46,520 nt of DNA from Oscillospiraceae bacterium (GCA_015066445.1 SVOK01000013.1:1-46520); one strand, 5' to 3'; positions 8,062 to 16,751 are shown, numbered from the stretch's first letter. Numbers and translations: made by a program. Notes: generated from the letters alone by a model not told the origin.

Positions 8062-9152
8062 TGAAAAATACTATTGGACAAAATGTTTCACTTACCATTT
8101 TCGGCGAAAGCCACGGTGACAGTATCGGCGCTGTTATTGACGGTTTAGCACCTGGTATTGCGGTGGACGAGGAGTTTATAAAAAATCAGCTTTCTCTTCG
8201 CCGTCCTGTGGGAAGTATTTCTACACCAAGGGTTGAAGCGGATAATTTTCGGATTATAAGCGGTGTTTTTGAAGGCCGTACTACAGGCACTCCTATTTGT
8301 ATAGTTATTCCTAACGAAAACACAAAATCAAAGGACTATAGTGAAATCAGGAGCAAAGCCCGTCCCGGTCACGCTGATTTTACAGCTTACGAGAAATACC
8401 ACGGTTTTGAGGATTATCGTGGCGGCGGTCATTTTAGCGGAAGAATTACTGCAGGAATTGTAGCCGCAGGCGCTATTGCAATATCTGCATTAAATAAGAA
8501 GGGTATTTATATCGGTACTCACATATCTCGTTGCGCTAATATCAGTGACGCTTCTTTTACCGATTATAAAACCGACATTCTGTCACTTAATAAAAAACAG
8601 TTTGCAGTTATTGACGATACTGTGGCAGAAAAAATGCAAAATGAAATTGTAAAGGCTAAGTCAGAAGGCGACAGCGTAGGCGGTGTGCTTGAAACTGCGA
8701 TTATAGGTATGCCGCAGGGTGTTGGTGAGCCTTGGTTTGACAGTATAGAGAGTCTGTTATCCCACGCTTTATTTGGTATTCCTGCTATTAAGGGTGTTGA
8801 GTTTGGCGGTGGTTTTGCGCTTGCTGATATGCTTGGTAGCGGGGCTAATGACAGCTTTTATGTTGACGGTGATACCGTTAAAACCAAAACCAATAATAAC
8901 GGCGGTATAAACGGTGGAATTACTAACGGAATGCCTGTTATATTCCGTTGCGCTGTAAAACCCACACCGACTATCAGTAAAACCCAGCAAACGGTTGATT
9001 TTATTAAAACAGAGAACACCGAGCTAATAGCCGGCGGCAGACACGACCCTTGCATAGTTCACAGAGCACGTGTTGTGGTTGACAGTATAACCGCTTTAGT
9101 TCTTTGTGATATATTATCGGGCAGATTTGGTACAGATTGGTTGGCAGATTAA
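8061..9152 (+). CDS. aroC: Chorismate synthase
   Basis: Last common step: EPSP to chorismate with a reduced FMN cofactor. The 363-residue protein begins TIFGESHGDSIG, with the first signature histidine. It contains RPGHADFTAYEKYHG and DYRGGGHFSGRITAGIVAAGAIA, the standard flavin/substrate motifs, and ends near GGRHDPCIVHRA. Both junctions, with aroB and aroE-aroK, use a one-base TAATG overlap. Confidence 0.97.
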   Translation: MKNTIGQNVSLTIFGESHGDSIGAVIDGLAPGIAVDEEFIKNQLSLRRPVGSISTPRVEADNFRIISGVFEGRTTGTPICIVIPNENTKSKDYSEIRSKARPGHADFTAYEKYHGFEDYRGGGHFSGRITAGIVAAGAIAISALNKKGIYIGTHISRCANISDASFTDYKTDILSLNKKQFAVIDDTVAEKMQNEIVKAKSEGDSVGGVLETAIIGMPQGVGEPWFDSIESLLSHALFGIPAIKGVEFGGGFALADMLGSGANDSFYVDGDTVKTKTNNNGGINGGITNGMPVIFRCAVKPTPTISKTQQTVDFIKTENTELIAGGRHDPCIVHRARVVVDSITALVLCDILSGRFGTDWLAD

Positions 9153-10405
9153 TGAAATACGGACTTATTGGTGAAAAGTTAGGACATAGCTTTTCAAAAA
9201 TAATACATAGCGAATTAACAGATTACGATTATGAGCTAAAGGAAGTAGCAAAAGATGAGCTTGACAGCTTTATGAGAAAAGCTGATTTCAAGGCTATTAA
9301 TGTTACAATTCCTTATAAGCAGGACGTAATTCCATATCTTTATGAGATAGATGAAACCGCAAAGGCTATAGGCGCAGTCAATACTATAGTAAATAAAAAC
9401 GGCAAGCTTTACGGCTATAATACCGACTTTTTAGGTTTAAAGTCGCTTATAGAGAATGCGAAAATCACAATAAGAAATAAAAAGGTTATAATTCTCGGTA
9501 GTGGCGGCACTTCAAAAACCGCTCTTGCAGTGGCTAAGAGTATGGGCGCTAAAGAGGTTTACCGCGTTTCAAGAAAAGGCGGAAACGGACTTATAACCTA
9601 TAACGAAGCCGAAAATAGTCACAACGATGCTGAGGTTATTATTAACACAACCCCTTGCGGAATGTATCCAAATATAGGCGAAGCAGCGGTCGGGATAGAT
9701 AAATTCACAAAGCTTGAGGGCGTTGTTGACGCTATTTATAACCCTCTTAATTCTTTCCTTGTAACAAGTGCAAAGGAAAAGGGAATTGCAGCTACAGGCG
9801 GACTTTATATGCTTGTGGCTCAGGCGGTTTTTGCGGCAGAAAAATTTACTGACAGTATAATTGATAAATCTGAAATAGACCGCATATACAATAAGATTTT
9901 CAACCAAAAAAGAAATTTAGTGCTTATTGGTATGCCGAGCTGCGGTAAAACAACTATTGGCAAAGCAATAGCCGAGCAGTTGGGTAAAGAGTTTATTGAC
10001 AGCGATGATGAAATTGTTAAAAAACAGGGAATGCCAATTCCTGAAATCTTTGAAAAATTCGGTGAAAAGCATTTCAGAAATATAGAATCAGAGGTAATTG
10101 CAGAATTATCCTTAAAGCAATCGTCTGTAATAGCAACAGGCGGCGGAGCAGTGCTTAATAGGCGGAATGTGGATTTACTTAAAGAAAACGGATTGGTTGT
10201 TTTTATAGACAGACCGTTAGAAAAGCTTATTACTACTGATGACAGACCGCTTTCAAGTAACAGAGAGCTGCTTACAAAAAGATATAACGAAAGATACGAT
10301 ATATATTGCTCATCAGCAGATATAATTGTAAATTCCGATTGTGATTTAGAAGAAAACATCGGTCGGGTAAAAGAGGCGTTTTTAAATGAAAATTCTTGTA
10401 ATTAA
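9152..10405 (+). CDS. aroE-aroK: Shikimate dehydrogenase-shikimate kinase fusion (AroE-AroK)
   Basis: A fused enzyme for two consecutive steps: 3-dehydroshikimate to shikimate (NADPH) and shikimate to shikimate 3-phosphate (ATP). Residues 1 to about 254 are AroE: LGHSFSK at 10-16 (usually GHSxSP), NVTIPYK with the catalytic Lys, GAVNTI, GYNTDFLG, the dinucleotide loop ILGSGGTSK and NTTPCGMYP. Residues from about 257 are AroK: Walker A GMPSCGKT at 260-267, DSDDEI, FRNIES, ATGGGAV and the lid DDRPL. The ATG at 9152, overlapping the aroC stop (TAATG), is preferred over an upstream TTG at 9137. The ORF runs through without a break, so this is a true fusion rather than two overlapping genes. Confidence 0.93.
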   Translation: MKYGLIGEKLGHSFSKIIHSELTDYDYELKEVAKDELDSFMRKADFKAINVTIPYKQDVIPYLYEIDETAKAIGAVNTIVNKNGKLYGYNTDFLGLKSLIENAKITIRNKKVIILGSGGTSKTALAVAKSMGAKEVYRVSRKGGNGLITYNEAENSHNDAEVIINTTPCGMYPNIGEAAVGIDKFTKLEGVVDAIYNPLNSFLVTSAKEKGIAATGGLYMLVAQAVFAAEKFTDSIIDKSEIDRIYNKIFNQKRNLVLIGMPSCGKTTIGKAIAEQLGKEFIDSDDEIVKKQGMPIPEIFEKFGEKHFRNIESEVIAELSLKQSSVIATGGGAVLNRRNVDLLKENGLVVFIDRPLEKLITTDDRPLSSNRELLTKRYNERYDIYCSSADIIVNSDCDLEENIGRVKEAFLNENSCN

Positions 10406-10820
10406 CGGACCTAATATTAATATGTTAGGTATAAGAGAGCCTGCAATTTACGGTAGTGAAAATTTTGCCACACTTTGCGGTAATATTGAAAGCTATGCGA
10501 AAGAAAACGGAATTGAAGTTAAACTTTTTCAGTCTAATCACGAGGGCGATTTGGTGGACGAAATTCAAAAAGCCTATAATCAGTTTGATGGTATTGTAAT
10601 AAACCCTGGCGCTTATACTCACACAAGTATAGCTATTTTGGACGCTGTAAAGGCGGTGGGTATTCCCACAGTTGAGGTTCATATTTCTGATGTTTCCAAG
10701 AGAGAGGATTTCCGTCAGGTAAGCTATATAAGAGCAGCCTGTGTTAAGACTATTGCAGGTCATGGAATAAAGGGATATATAGAGGCAATAGAATTTTTAG
10801 TTAGCAATTACGGTGAATAA
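10386..10820 (+). CDS. aroQ: Type II 3-dehydroquinate dehydratase
   Basis: Third shikimate step: dehydration of 3-dehydroquinate by the small dodecameric type II enzyme. The 144-residue length and motifs fit: ILVINGPNINMLGIREPAIYG at the N-terminus (with the catalytic Tyr), FQSNHEGDLVD, INPGAYTHTSIAI with the catalytic His region, and VEVHISDVSKREDFRQ. The ATG lies 20 bases inside the aroE-aroK reading frame, so expression is probably coupled. Confidence 0.96.
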   Translation: MKILVINGPNINMLGIREPAIYGSENFATLCGNIESYAKENGIEVKLFQSNHEGDLVDEIQKAYNQFDGIVINPGAYTHTSIAILDAVKAVGIPTVEVHISDVSKREDFRQVSYIRAACVKTIAGHGIKGYIEAIEFLVSNYGE

Positions 10821-10823
10821 TAA

Positions 10824-12029
10824 ATGACAGTTAAAATTAATAAAAGCACTGCTTTCGGCAGAATTTCGGCACCGCCGTCTAAAAGTATGGCGCACAGATA
10901 TTTGATTTGCGGAGCATTGTCGGGCGGAAGTGTAATAAAAGGAATTGATTATTCCGAAGATATTAAAGCAACACTTGGCTGTCTTGAAGCATTAGGGGCT
11001 GAAATTAAAGCCGAGGACAGCGGTATCACAATAGGCGGTATTAACCCCTTGGAGCCTATTAAATCCAATAAGCTTTTTTGCAATGAAAGTGGAAGCACAT
11101 TAAGGTTTTTAATACCGATTTGTCTGCTGTTTAATAGCGAGATAACTCTTTCAGGCACAGAACGACTTTTCAGCCGTTCGTTATCGGTTTATGAGGAAAT
11201 CTGCGCCGCTCAGGGAATAAGCTTTATTAAAACCTCAAACAGCGTTACTTTAAAGGGTAAGCTTAAAAGCGGTAAATATTCTGTAAGAGGAGATATCTCA
11301 AGTCAGTTTATAAGCGGTCTTATGTTTGCTCTCTCACAGTTGCCGGAAGACAGCACAATTGAAATCGAGGGTACTATTGAGAGCGGCTCTTATTTAAGCC
11401 TTACAATAAAGGCACTTGCTGACTTTGGGGTAAGAATAAGCCGCGTTGATGAGAGAACAATTTATATCAAAGGCGGTCAAACCTGCAAGAAACGGAATAT
11501 TACAGTTGAGGGAGACTATTCTAATGCTGCGTTTTTAGATGCCTTTAATTTGTTTGGCGGCAATGTAATGGTAAAGGGGCTTAGCGATAAAAGCGTTCAG
11601 GGAGACAGGGTTTATAAAGATAAATTCGCAGAGCTTGAAAAAGGCTTTGCTTCAGTGGATATTTCTGATTGCCCCGATTTAGGACCTATACTTATGGCGG
11701 TAGCAGCGGCTAAGAATGGTGCGGTTTTTACAGGCACTAAGCGTCTTAAAATAAAAGAAAGTGACCGTGGCGAGGCTATGAAAGCTGAGCTTTCAAAATT
11801 TGGGTGCGAGTGTTTAGTAGAAGAAAATAAAATCACTGTAAAGGGCGGCGAGCTTAAAGCTCCTGAAAGACCCTTGCTTGGCTACAATGACCACAGAATA
11901 GTAATGTCTATGGCGGTGCTTGCAAGTGTTACAGGCGGTGAAATCTTAGGCGCAGAGGCTGTGGCAAAAAGCTATCCCAGATTTTTTGAGGATATAAAAG
12001 CATTAGGTATTGATGTTGAGGCGATTTAA
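10824..12029 (+). CDS. aroA: EPSP synthase (3-phosphoshikimate 1-carboxyvinyltransferase)
   Basis: It joins shikimate 3-phosphate and phosphoenolpyruvate to EPSP. Visible motifs are PSKSMAHRYLI near residue 13 (substrate lysine and serine), GDISSQFISGLMFAL, the aspartate in DCPDLGPI, LKIKESDRGEAM, and YNDHRIVMSMAVL near the C-terminus. The PEP-loop segment is CNESGSTLRF rather than the GNAGTALRP of enterobacterial (class I) enzymes, so it resembles the divergent Gram-positive forms. At 401 residues it is shorter than the usual 425-430. It is immediately followed by tyrA with no gap. Confidence 0.95.
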   Translation: MTVKINKSTAFGRISAPPSKSMAHRYLICGALSGGSVIKGIDYSEDIKATLGCLEALGAEIKAEDSGITIGGINPLEPIKSNKLFCNESGSTLRFLIPICLLFNSEITLSGTERLFSRSLSVYEEICAAQGISFIKTSNSVTLKGKLKSGKYSVRGDISSQFISGLMFALSQLPEDSTIEIEGTIESGSYLSLTIKALADFGVRISRVDERTIYIKGGQTCKKRNITVEGDYSNAAFLDAFNLFGGNVMVKGLSDKSVQGDRVYKDKFAELEKGFASVDISDCPDLGPILMAVAAAKNGAVFTGTKRLKIKESDRGEAMKAELSKFGCECLVEENKITVKGGELKAPERPLLGYNDHRIVMSMAVLASVTGGEILGAEAVAKSYPRFFEDIKALGIDVEAI

Positions 12030-12893
12030 ATGAAATTAATTAAAAAGGTGAATATTTTAATAGTAGGCTTAGGTCTTTTGGGCGGCAGCTATGCCAAGGG
12101 TCTTAAAAAATTGGGCTTTACAGTTAATGCAATCACAAAGGATAGATTTTCTATAGACTATGCTATGGAAAACGGCATAATTGATAACGGCACAACTGAT
12201 GTTAACCCTGAAATGGTAGCCGAGGCTGATTTAGTTGTGTTTGCGCTTTATCCGCATACCTTTATTGAATGGATAAAGGCTAATCAGCAGTATTTTAAAA
12301 GCGGAGCGGTTATCACCGATGTTACGGGTGTTAAAGGCTGTGTTGTTCACGAAATTCAGGATATTTTGAGAGAAGATGTAGAATATATAGCCGCTCACCC
12401 GATGGCAGGTAAAGAGGTTTCGGGCGTAGTTAACAGTGATGATACTATTTTTAAAGGCGCTAACTATATAGTAGTTCCTACCGAAAAAAACACTCCTGAG
12501 GCTATTGAGCTTTGCAGAAATCTCGGTGAAATATTAGGCTTTAAGCAGGTGGCAGAGCTAAGTGTTGAGGAGCATGACAGAATGATAGCATTCCTGTCAC
12601 AGCTTACCCACTGTATTGCCGTATCGCTTATGTGCTGTAACAATACTCCGGGTCTTGAAAGCTATACGGGTGACTCTTTCAGGGACCTTACCAGAATTGC
12701 CCGAATTAATGATGAAATGTGGAGCGAGCTGTTTTTGAGCAACCGTGAGGTTTTGCTTGAGGAAATGGAGCGTTTTCGCAGTTCGTTTGATGAGCTTTAT
12801 GAAAAAATTAAGGACGGCGACCGTGACGGTATGCGCCAGATGATGCGTCTGTCCACTGAACGCCGAAAGCTGTTTGACAAGAAAGATAAATAG
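12030..12893 (+). CDS. tyrA: Prephenate dehydrogenase
   Basis: Oxidative decarboxylation of prephenate to 4-hydroxyphenylpyruvate, the tyrosine branch. The 287-residue protein opens with a Rossmann NAD site, VGLGLLGGSYAKGL. It contains DVTGVKG, the substrate motif AAHPMAGKEVSGV with the catalytic histidine, and QLTHCIAV in the helical dimerisation domain. There is no fused chorismate mutase or ACT domain, so tyrosine feedback on this enzyme is not obvious from sequence. The ATG directly follows the aroA stop codon. Confidence 0.94.
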   Translation: MKLIKKVNILIVGLGLLGGSYAKGLKKLGFTVNAITKDRFSIDYAMENGIIDNGTTDVNPEMVAEADLVVFALYPHTFIEWIKANQQYFKSGAVITDVTGVKGCVVHEIQDILREDVEYIAAHPMAGKEVSGVVNSDDTIFKGANYIVVPTEKNTPEAIELCRNLGEILGFKQVAELSVEEHDRMIAFLSQLTHCIAVSLMCCNNTPGLESYTGDSFRDLTRIARINDEMWSELFLSNREVLLEEMERFRSSFDELYEKIKDGDRDGMRQMMRLSTERRKLFDKKDK

Positions 12894-12902
12894 GTGAATG
12901 AT

Positions 12903-13934
12903 ATGAATTTGGATTTTAAAAGAAAGCTACCAATACCTCAACAAATAAAAACACGCTATCCTTTAACCCCTGATTTGGAGGCTATAAGAGACGAGCGTGC
13001 TTTGGAGCTAAAAAAAATATTCACAGGTGAAAGCAATAAATTTGTACTCATAATTGGTCCTTGCTCTGCCGATAACAGAGAGGCTGTGCTTGATTATATT
13101 TCAAGACTTCGCACTGTGAGTGAAGAGGTTAAGGATAAAATCTTTATCGTTCCCCGTATTTACACCAACAAGCCCCGTACTACAGGCGACGGCTATAAAG
13201 GCATGCTTCATCAGCCTGATCCTGATGAGACACCTGATATGCTTAAAGGCATTGTAGCTATAAGAGATTTACATATGGCGGCTTTAAAGGATTACGGCTT
13301 TACCTGTGCAGACGAAATGCTTTATCCCGATAATTACCGTTATTTATCTGATATTTTAGCTTATGTAGCTGTGGGCGCACGCTCGGTTGAAAATCAACAG
13401 CACCGCCTTACCGCAAGCGGTATAGAAGTTCCTGTAGGTATGAAAAATCCCACAAGCGGCGACCTTTCTATTATGATGAACTCAATCACAGCAGCTAAAC
13501 ACCGCCATACCTTTATATACAGAGGTTGGGAGGTTACAAGTCAGGGTAACCCATTAGCTCACGCAATAATGCGAGGCTATATTGACTATGCAGGAAAGAG
13601 CGTTTCCAACTATCACTATGAGGACCTTGTAAAGCTTTATGATATTTATGCCGAATCAGGTTTAGGTAACCCTGCCGCAATAATAGATACAAACCACGCA
13701 AACTCAGGCAAAAAATATCTTGAGCAGATAAGAATTGCAAAGGATGTTGTTTATAGCTGTAACCATAATAGTGATATCCGCAAAATGGTAAAGGGTCTTA
13801 TGATAGAAAGCTATATCGAGGACGGCGCACAGAAAATAGGCGAGCATATTTACGGCAAATCTATTACTGACCCTTGTCTTGGTTGGGAAAAGACACGAGA
13901 GCTTATTTATAAAATAGCCGATACCTTGGAGTAA
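12903..13934 (+). CDS. aroF: DAHP synthase, class I (AroF/AroG/AroH type)
   Basis: First committed step: erythrose 4-phosphate and PEP to DAHP. The class I-alpha pattern is clear: LIIGPCSADNREA, PRIYTNKPRTTGDGYKG, GARSVENQQHR, PVGMKNPTSGD, TFIYRGWE and IDTNHANSGKK (metal ligands C, H, E, D). The ATG at 12903 is preferred over a GTG at 12894, because AGGTGA (12892-12897) is properly spaced only for the ATG; this gives 343 residues. It is unusual that the pathway's entry enzyme is encoded last in the operon. Its end overlaps the convergent araC-type gene by 28 bp. Confidence 0.94.
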   Translation: MNLDFKRKLPIPQQIKTRYPLTPDLEAIRDERALELKKIFTGESNKFVLIIGPCSADNREAVLDYISRLRTVSEEVKDKIFIVPRIYTNKPRTTGDGYKGMLHQPDPDETPDMLKGIVAIRDLHMAALKDYGFTCADEMLYPDNYRYLSDILAYVAVGARSVENQQHRLTASGIEVPVGMKNPTSGDLSIMMNSITAAKHRHTFIYRGWEVTSQGNPLAHAIMRGYIDYAGKSVSNYHYEDLVKLYDIYAESGLGNPAAIIDTNHANSGKKYLEQIRIAKDVVYSCNHNSDIRKMVKGLMIESYIEDGAQKIGEHIYGKSITDPCLGWEKTRELIYKIADTLE

Positions 13935-14659
13935 TCAAGCTGCTTTAAGTAGGCTGCAGGTGACATTCCTGTTTTTTTGCTGAAGGACTTTGAAAAATAA
14001 ATATAGTCTGTGTATCCGCACATTTCGGATATGCTGCCAAGACTTATACTATGCCCGTAAATTTCAATGAATTTGCGGGCTTTTTCGATGCGTGTTTCGG
14101 CTAAAAAAGTTACGGGGGAGCAGCCCATTTCTTTTGTGAAACAGTCTCTTATATAGTCACGTGAATAACCGCTTTGGTCAAGAAAATCGGTCACGTTAGT
14201 ATCGGGCAAGTGAAAGCTTTGTTGAATTTTTTTGGCTATTTCTAAAACAGCAACGGTGGTATGGCTTTTGGGTTTCGCATTTTCTATGAAAAAATACGCA
14301 AACGCCTCAGTCAGAGCGGATAAAAGATTCTGACTGCCAAAACGGTTTTTATATATAAGATTAGCAAGGGTCTTGCCTTCAAGGTGAGCATTATCATTTA
14401 TGGCAACAGGGGAATTGTAATGTAACAGATGAGAAAAATCTGCACCGATGGATATATTGCAAAAACCGTTTTGGGATACCGAACCGTGCGGGGTATTGGG
14501 AGGTACTGCTATTATAGTGCCAAATGTGAAATCTATGTTTTCACCATTTGTTAAAAGATAACCCTCTCCTGAGGTGTAATACATAATTTCCCAATGATTA
14601 TGCGTGTGTATCGGGTATTTAATCGTTCCTTCTTCTGTAAGGCTTATGCTGATTTTCAT
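13907..14659 (-). CDS. AraC-family transcriptional regulator (cupin + HTH)
   Basis: The N-terminus is a cupin-like sugar-sensing half: PIHTHNHWEIMYYTSGEG and later NTPHGSVSQNG carry the histidines. The C-terminal 100 residues form the double helix-turn-helix of AraC/XylS proteins (VTDFLDQSGYSRDYIRDCF; ISEMCGYTDYIYFSKSFSKKTGMSPAAYL). The start used is the ATG at 14659, because the GGGGTGA ribosome site overlaps the upstream GTG at 14668. It is divergent from the GH5 glycosidase and transporter, which it probably controls in response to a sugar (inference). Its 3' end overlaps the DAHP synthase gene tail-to-tail. Confidence 0.88.
   Translation of the reverse strand: MKISISLTEEGTIKYPIHTHNHWEIMYYTSGEGYLLTNGENIDFTFGTIIAVPPNTPHGSVSQNGFCNISIGADFSHLLHYNSPVAINDNAHLEGKTLANLIYKNRFGSQNLLSALTEAFAYFFIENAKPKSHTTVAVLEIAKKIQQSFHLPDTNVTDFLDQSGYSRDYIRDCFTKEMGCSPVTFLAETRIEKARKFIEIYGHSISLGSISEMCGYTDYIYFSKSFSKKTGMSPAAYLKQLDYSKVSAIL
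13956..13978 (+). terminator. Possible weak terminator of the aromatic operon inside the araC 3' end
   Basis: GCAGG (13956-13960) can pair with CCTGT (13968-13972), with one wobble, followed by seven T. It lies 22 bp after the DAHP synthase stop, within the convergent gene. The short stem makes this uncertain. Confidence 0.35.
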
Positions 14660-14694
14660 TTTTATCACCCCAATAATATTAACATAAATCTATG

Positions 14695-14709
14695 AATTGT
14701 GCAACAATT
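14695..14709. promoter_or_regulatory. Inverted repeat between araC-type gene and GH5 gene
   Basis: AATTGT-GCA-ACAATT is a perfect 6-bp inverted repeat with a 3-bp spacer, in the 111-bp divergent region. It is a candidate binding site for the AraC regulator or a global repressor. Confidence 0.3.
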
Positions 14710-14740
14710 GATATTTTTAACACTATTACTATTTCTTTTT

Positions 14741-14756
14741 ATACATTAAAATGTAT
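14741..14756. promoter_or_regulatory. ATACATT-AA-AATGTAT palindrome before the GH5 gene
   Basis: A perfect 7-2-7 palindrome directly upstream of the GAGGTG ribosome site of the glycosidase gene. It could be an operator or simply part of an AT-rich promoter. Confidence 0.3.
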
Positions 14757-14770
14757 TCGAGGTGTTTGAA

Positions 14771-15859
14771 ATGAAAGAATTTACAGGTTTTTTGCACGGT
14801 ATGGGTATAGGCGGTTGGCTTACAAATTATAAGCGCTTTAATGTTTTGCCAAATGATAAAAGATATTGCCTGACTATAGGTGATTTTGAGCATTTTGAAA
14901 GCTATATTACCGAAAAGGATATTGAATATATAGCATCTCTCGGCATGGACCATATAAGACTCGGTTTTGACCAATTGGTTATTGAAAAAGAAAGAGGAGT
15001 TTATAGAGAAGAAATCTTCGTTCTTATTGATAAATTTATAGGCTGGTGCGAGAAATATAATCTTAATATTGTGCTTAATCTTCATAAAGCAATTGGTAAT
15101 TACTGTGATATCAAGGAAGAAAAGGAGCTTTTGAATGATACAGAGCTTCAAGAACGCTTTATTGATATGTGGCTTGCTTTTGAGAAAAGATACAGCTTAA
15201 AACCGCAGGTGGCTTTTGAGCTTTTAAACGAAGTACGTGATGTTGACCCAAATCTTTGGAATGAGCTTGCGGACAAGACTGTAACGGCGCTGAGGGTTTC
15301 TAATAAAACCCGAAAAATCATAATAGGCTCTATCAGCTGGAATGACTGTAATTTTCTTAAAGATTTAAGGCTCTATGATGACGATAATATAATATATACC
15401 TTTCATACATACGCACCCTTTGAATTTACTCACCAAAGAGGTGTGCTTCAGCCAAATACCTGTTATTATAACCGTGAGATGCCATACCCCTCAGATATTG
15501 AACGCTATAGAGATGCAAGATTTGTCTCTTACGACGAAAAAAATGCGTATCCGGATTTTGAGAGAATGAATAAGGAATTTATTAAAAAATCCTTACAGCC
15601 TGCAATAGATTTTGTGAATAAAAATCCCGATAAAACACTTTGGTGCGGAGAGTTCGGCACAATACGCCACGCTAATATTAAATGGCGTGAAAATTGGATG
15701 CGTGATGTGATTTCGGTTCTTAAGGAAAACGGTATTCCTTATTGCGTGTGGAATTATTTAAGCACCCCTAATGACGGTAACCGCTTCAGCCTTGTGGATG
15801 ATGATAACCGCAAGATATTAAGTGAAGAAATGGCGAGAATAATTAAGGGGCAAGTGTAA
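14771..15859 (+). CDS. Glycoside hydrolase family 5 enzyme, cytoplasmic
   Basis: A TIM-barrel GH5 (cellulase-family) retaining glycosidase of 362 residues. FELLNEV supplies the acid/base E154 and WCGEFG the nucleophile E294; GMGIGGWLTNY at the N-terminus, HIRLGFDQ, NLHKA and YTFHTYAPFEFTHQ match barrel strands of the family. There is no signal peptide, so it should act on imported oligosaccharides rather than polymers outside. The ATG at 14771 follows GAGGTG and is preferred over a GTG at 14762. It is translationally coupled to the next transporter gene (one-base overlap at 15859). The exact substrate (beta-glucan or mannan fragment, or glycoside) cannot be read. Confidence 0.9.
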   Translation: MKEFTGFLHGMGIGGWLTNYKRFNVLPNDKRYCLTIGDFEHFESYITEKDIEYIASLGMDHIRLGFDQLVIEKERGVYREEIFVLIDKFIGWCEKYNLNIVLNLHKAIGNYCDIKEEKELLNDTELQERFIDMWLAFEKRYSLKPQVAFELLNEVRDVDPNLWNELADKTVTALRVSNKTRKIIIGSISWNDCNFLKDLRLYDDDNIIYTFHTYAPFEFTHQRGVLQPNTCYYNREMPYPSDIERYRDARFVSYDEKNAYPDFERMNKEFIKKSLQPAIDFVNKNPDKTLWCGEFGTIRHANIKWRENWMRDVISVLKENGIPYCVWNYLSTPNDGNRFSLVDDDNRKILSEEMARIIKGQV

Positions 15860-16713
15860 TGAATGTAGTATTACTTTTGTTTGCTGTTATGCTTGGAACG
15901 GGCAGAAGTGTTTTTTCTAAGCGTATGATATCAGGAAAAAACGGTAAAAAGAGCTTTTATTTTAATCAGTTTTTACTGTTTTTAAGCGGATTAGTAAGTA
16001 TATTTGCCTGTAATATAAAGGCATTTTCCACAGTAACCGCAAAAACATTTTTTTACGGCGCTATCTTTGGCATAGTAACAATTATTGCGCAATGGTGTTA
16101 TACTGTAGCGCTTAGTATGGGGCCTACTTCTATTTGCGCAATGGTATATTCCTTTGGCTTTATTTTTCCAACTGTTTCGGGGGCGATTTTCTGGAATGAG
16201 CCTTTCGGCGTTACAACGCTCATCGGTTTGATTATTGCGGTGTCTGCTATTATTGCCTCCTCTTTTTCGGATAAAAAAGAAAATAAAAAGAATATCGGCT
16301 TTATAATTCCAAATCTTATTGCTATGGCGGCATCTGGGGGATTAGGAATACTTCAGAAGCTGCATCAGGAGTCAGCAGATAAGCATAATCTGGATGGATT
16401 TTTAGTAATAGCTTTTATGCTTGCAACTATAATTTCACTTATTATGACTTTAGTTTCTAAGGCAGAAGACACAAAAAAACCAAAATTCAATATATTCCCG
16501 ATTCTGGCAGGTGCTTGTTTTGGTATTGTTAGTCTGGTTAACACGTTGCTTGCAGGCAGAATGGAAAGTGCTATCCTTTTTCCAACCCTTAATATTGGAG
16601 TTATGATGGCTTGCCTTATATCAGGCATAATAATTTTCAAAGAAAAGCCCACAAAGCCTCAGCTTATAGCCTTTGGTTTAGGTATAGCAGCTATTTTAGT
16701 ATTAAGCATATAA
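15859..16713 (+). CDS. EamA/DMT-family transporter
   Basis: A 284-residue membrane protein with about ten hydrophobic helices in two EamA-like halves. For example, the first half holds FFYGAIFGIVTIIAQWCYTVALSMGP and the second GACFGIVSLVNTLLAGRM, and each half ends with a segment like FWNEPFGVTTLIGLIIAVSAI or IFKEKPTKPQLIAFGLGIAAILVL. Members of the drug/metabolite transporter superfamily move sugars, amino acids or other small metabolites. Coupling to the GH5 gene suggests a sugar or glycoside, either as import of substrate or export of product. The substrate is not identifiable. Confidence 0.82.
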   Translation: MNVVLLLFAVMLGTGRSVFSKRMISGKNGKKSFYFNQFLLFLSGLVSIFACNIKAFSTVTAKTFFYGAIFGIVTIIAQWCYTVALSMGPTSICAMVYSFGFIFPTVSGAIFWNEPFGVTTLIGLIIAVSAIIASSFSDKKENKKNIGFIIPNLIAMAASGGLGILQKLHQESADKHNLDGFLVIAFMLATIISLIMTLVSKAEDTKKPKFNIFPILAGACFGIVSLVNTLLAGRMESAILFPTLNIGVMMACLISGIIIFKEKPTKPQLIAFGLGIAAILVLSI

Positions 16714-16715
16714 AT

Positions 16716-16751
16716 AAAAGAGTTATCCGTTTTTTAATGGATAACTCTTTT
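16716..16751. terminator. Bidirectional terminator between the DMT transporter and the RluA gene
   Basis: AAAAGAGTTATCC (16716-16728) pairs perfectly with GGATAACTCTTTT (16739-16751) around a 10-base loop. A T run lies on one side and an A run on the other, so it can serve both convergent genes. Confidence 0.9.
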
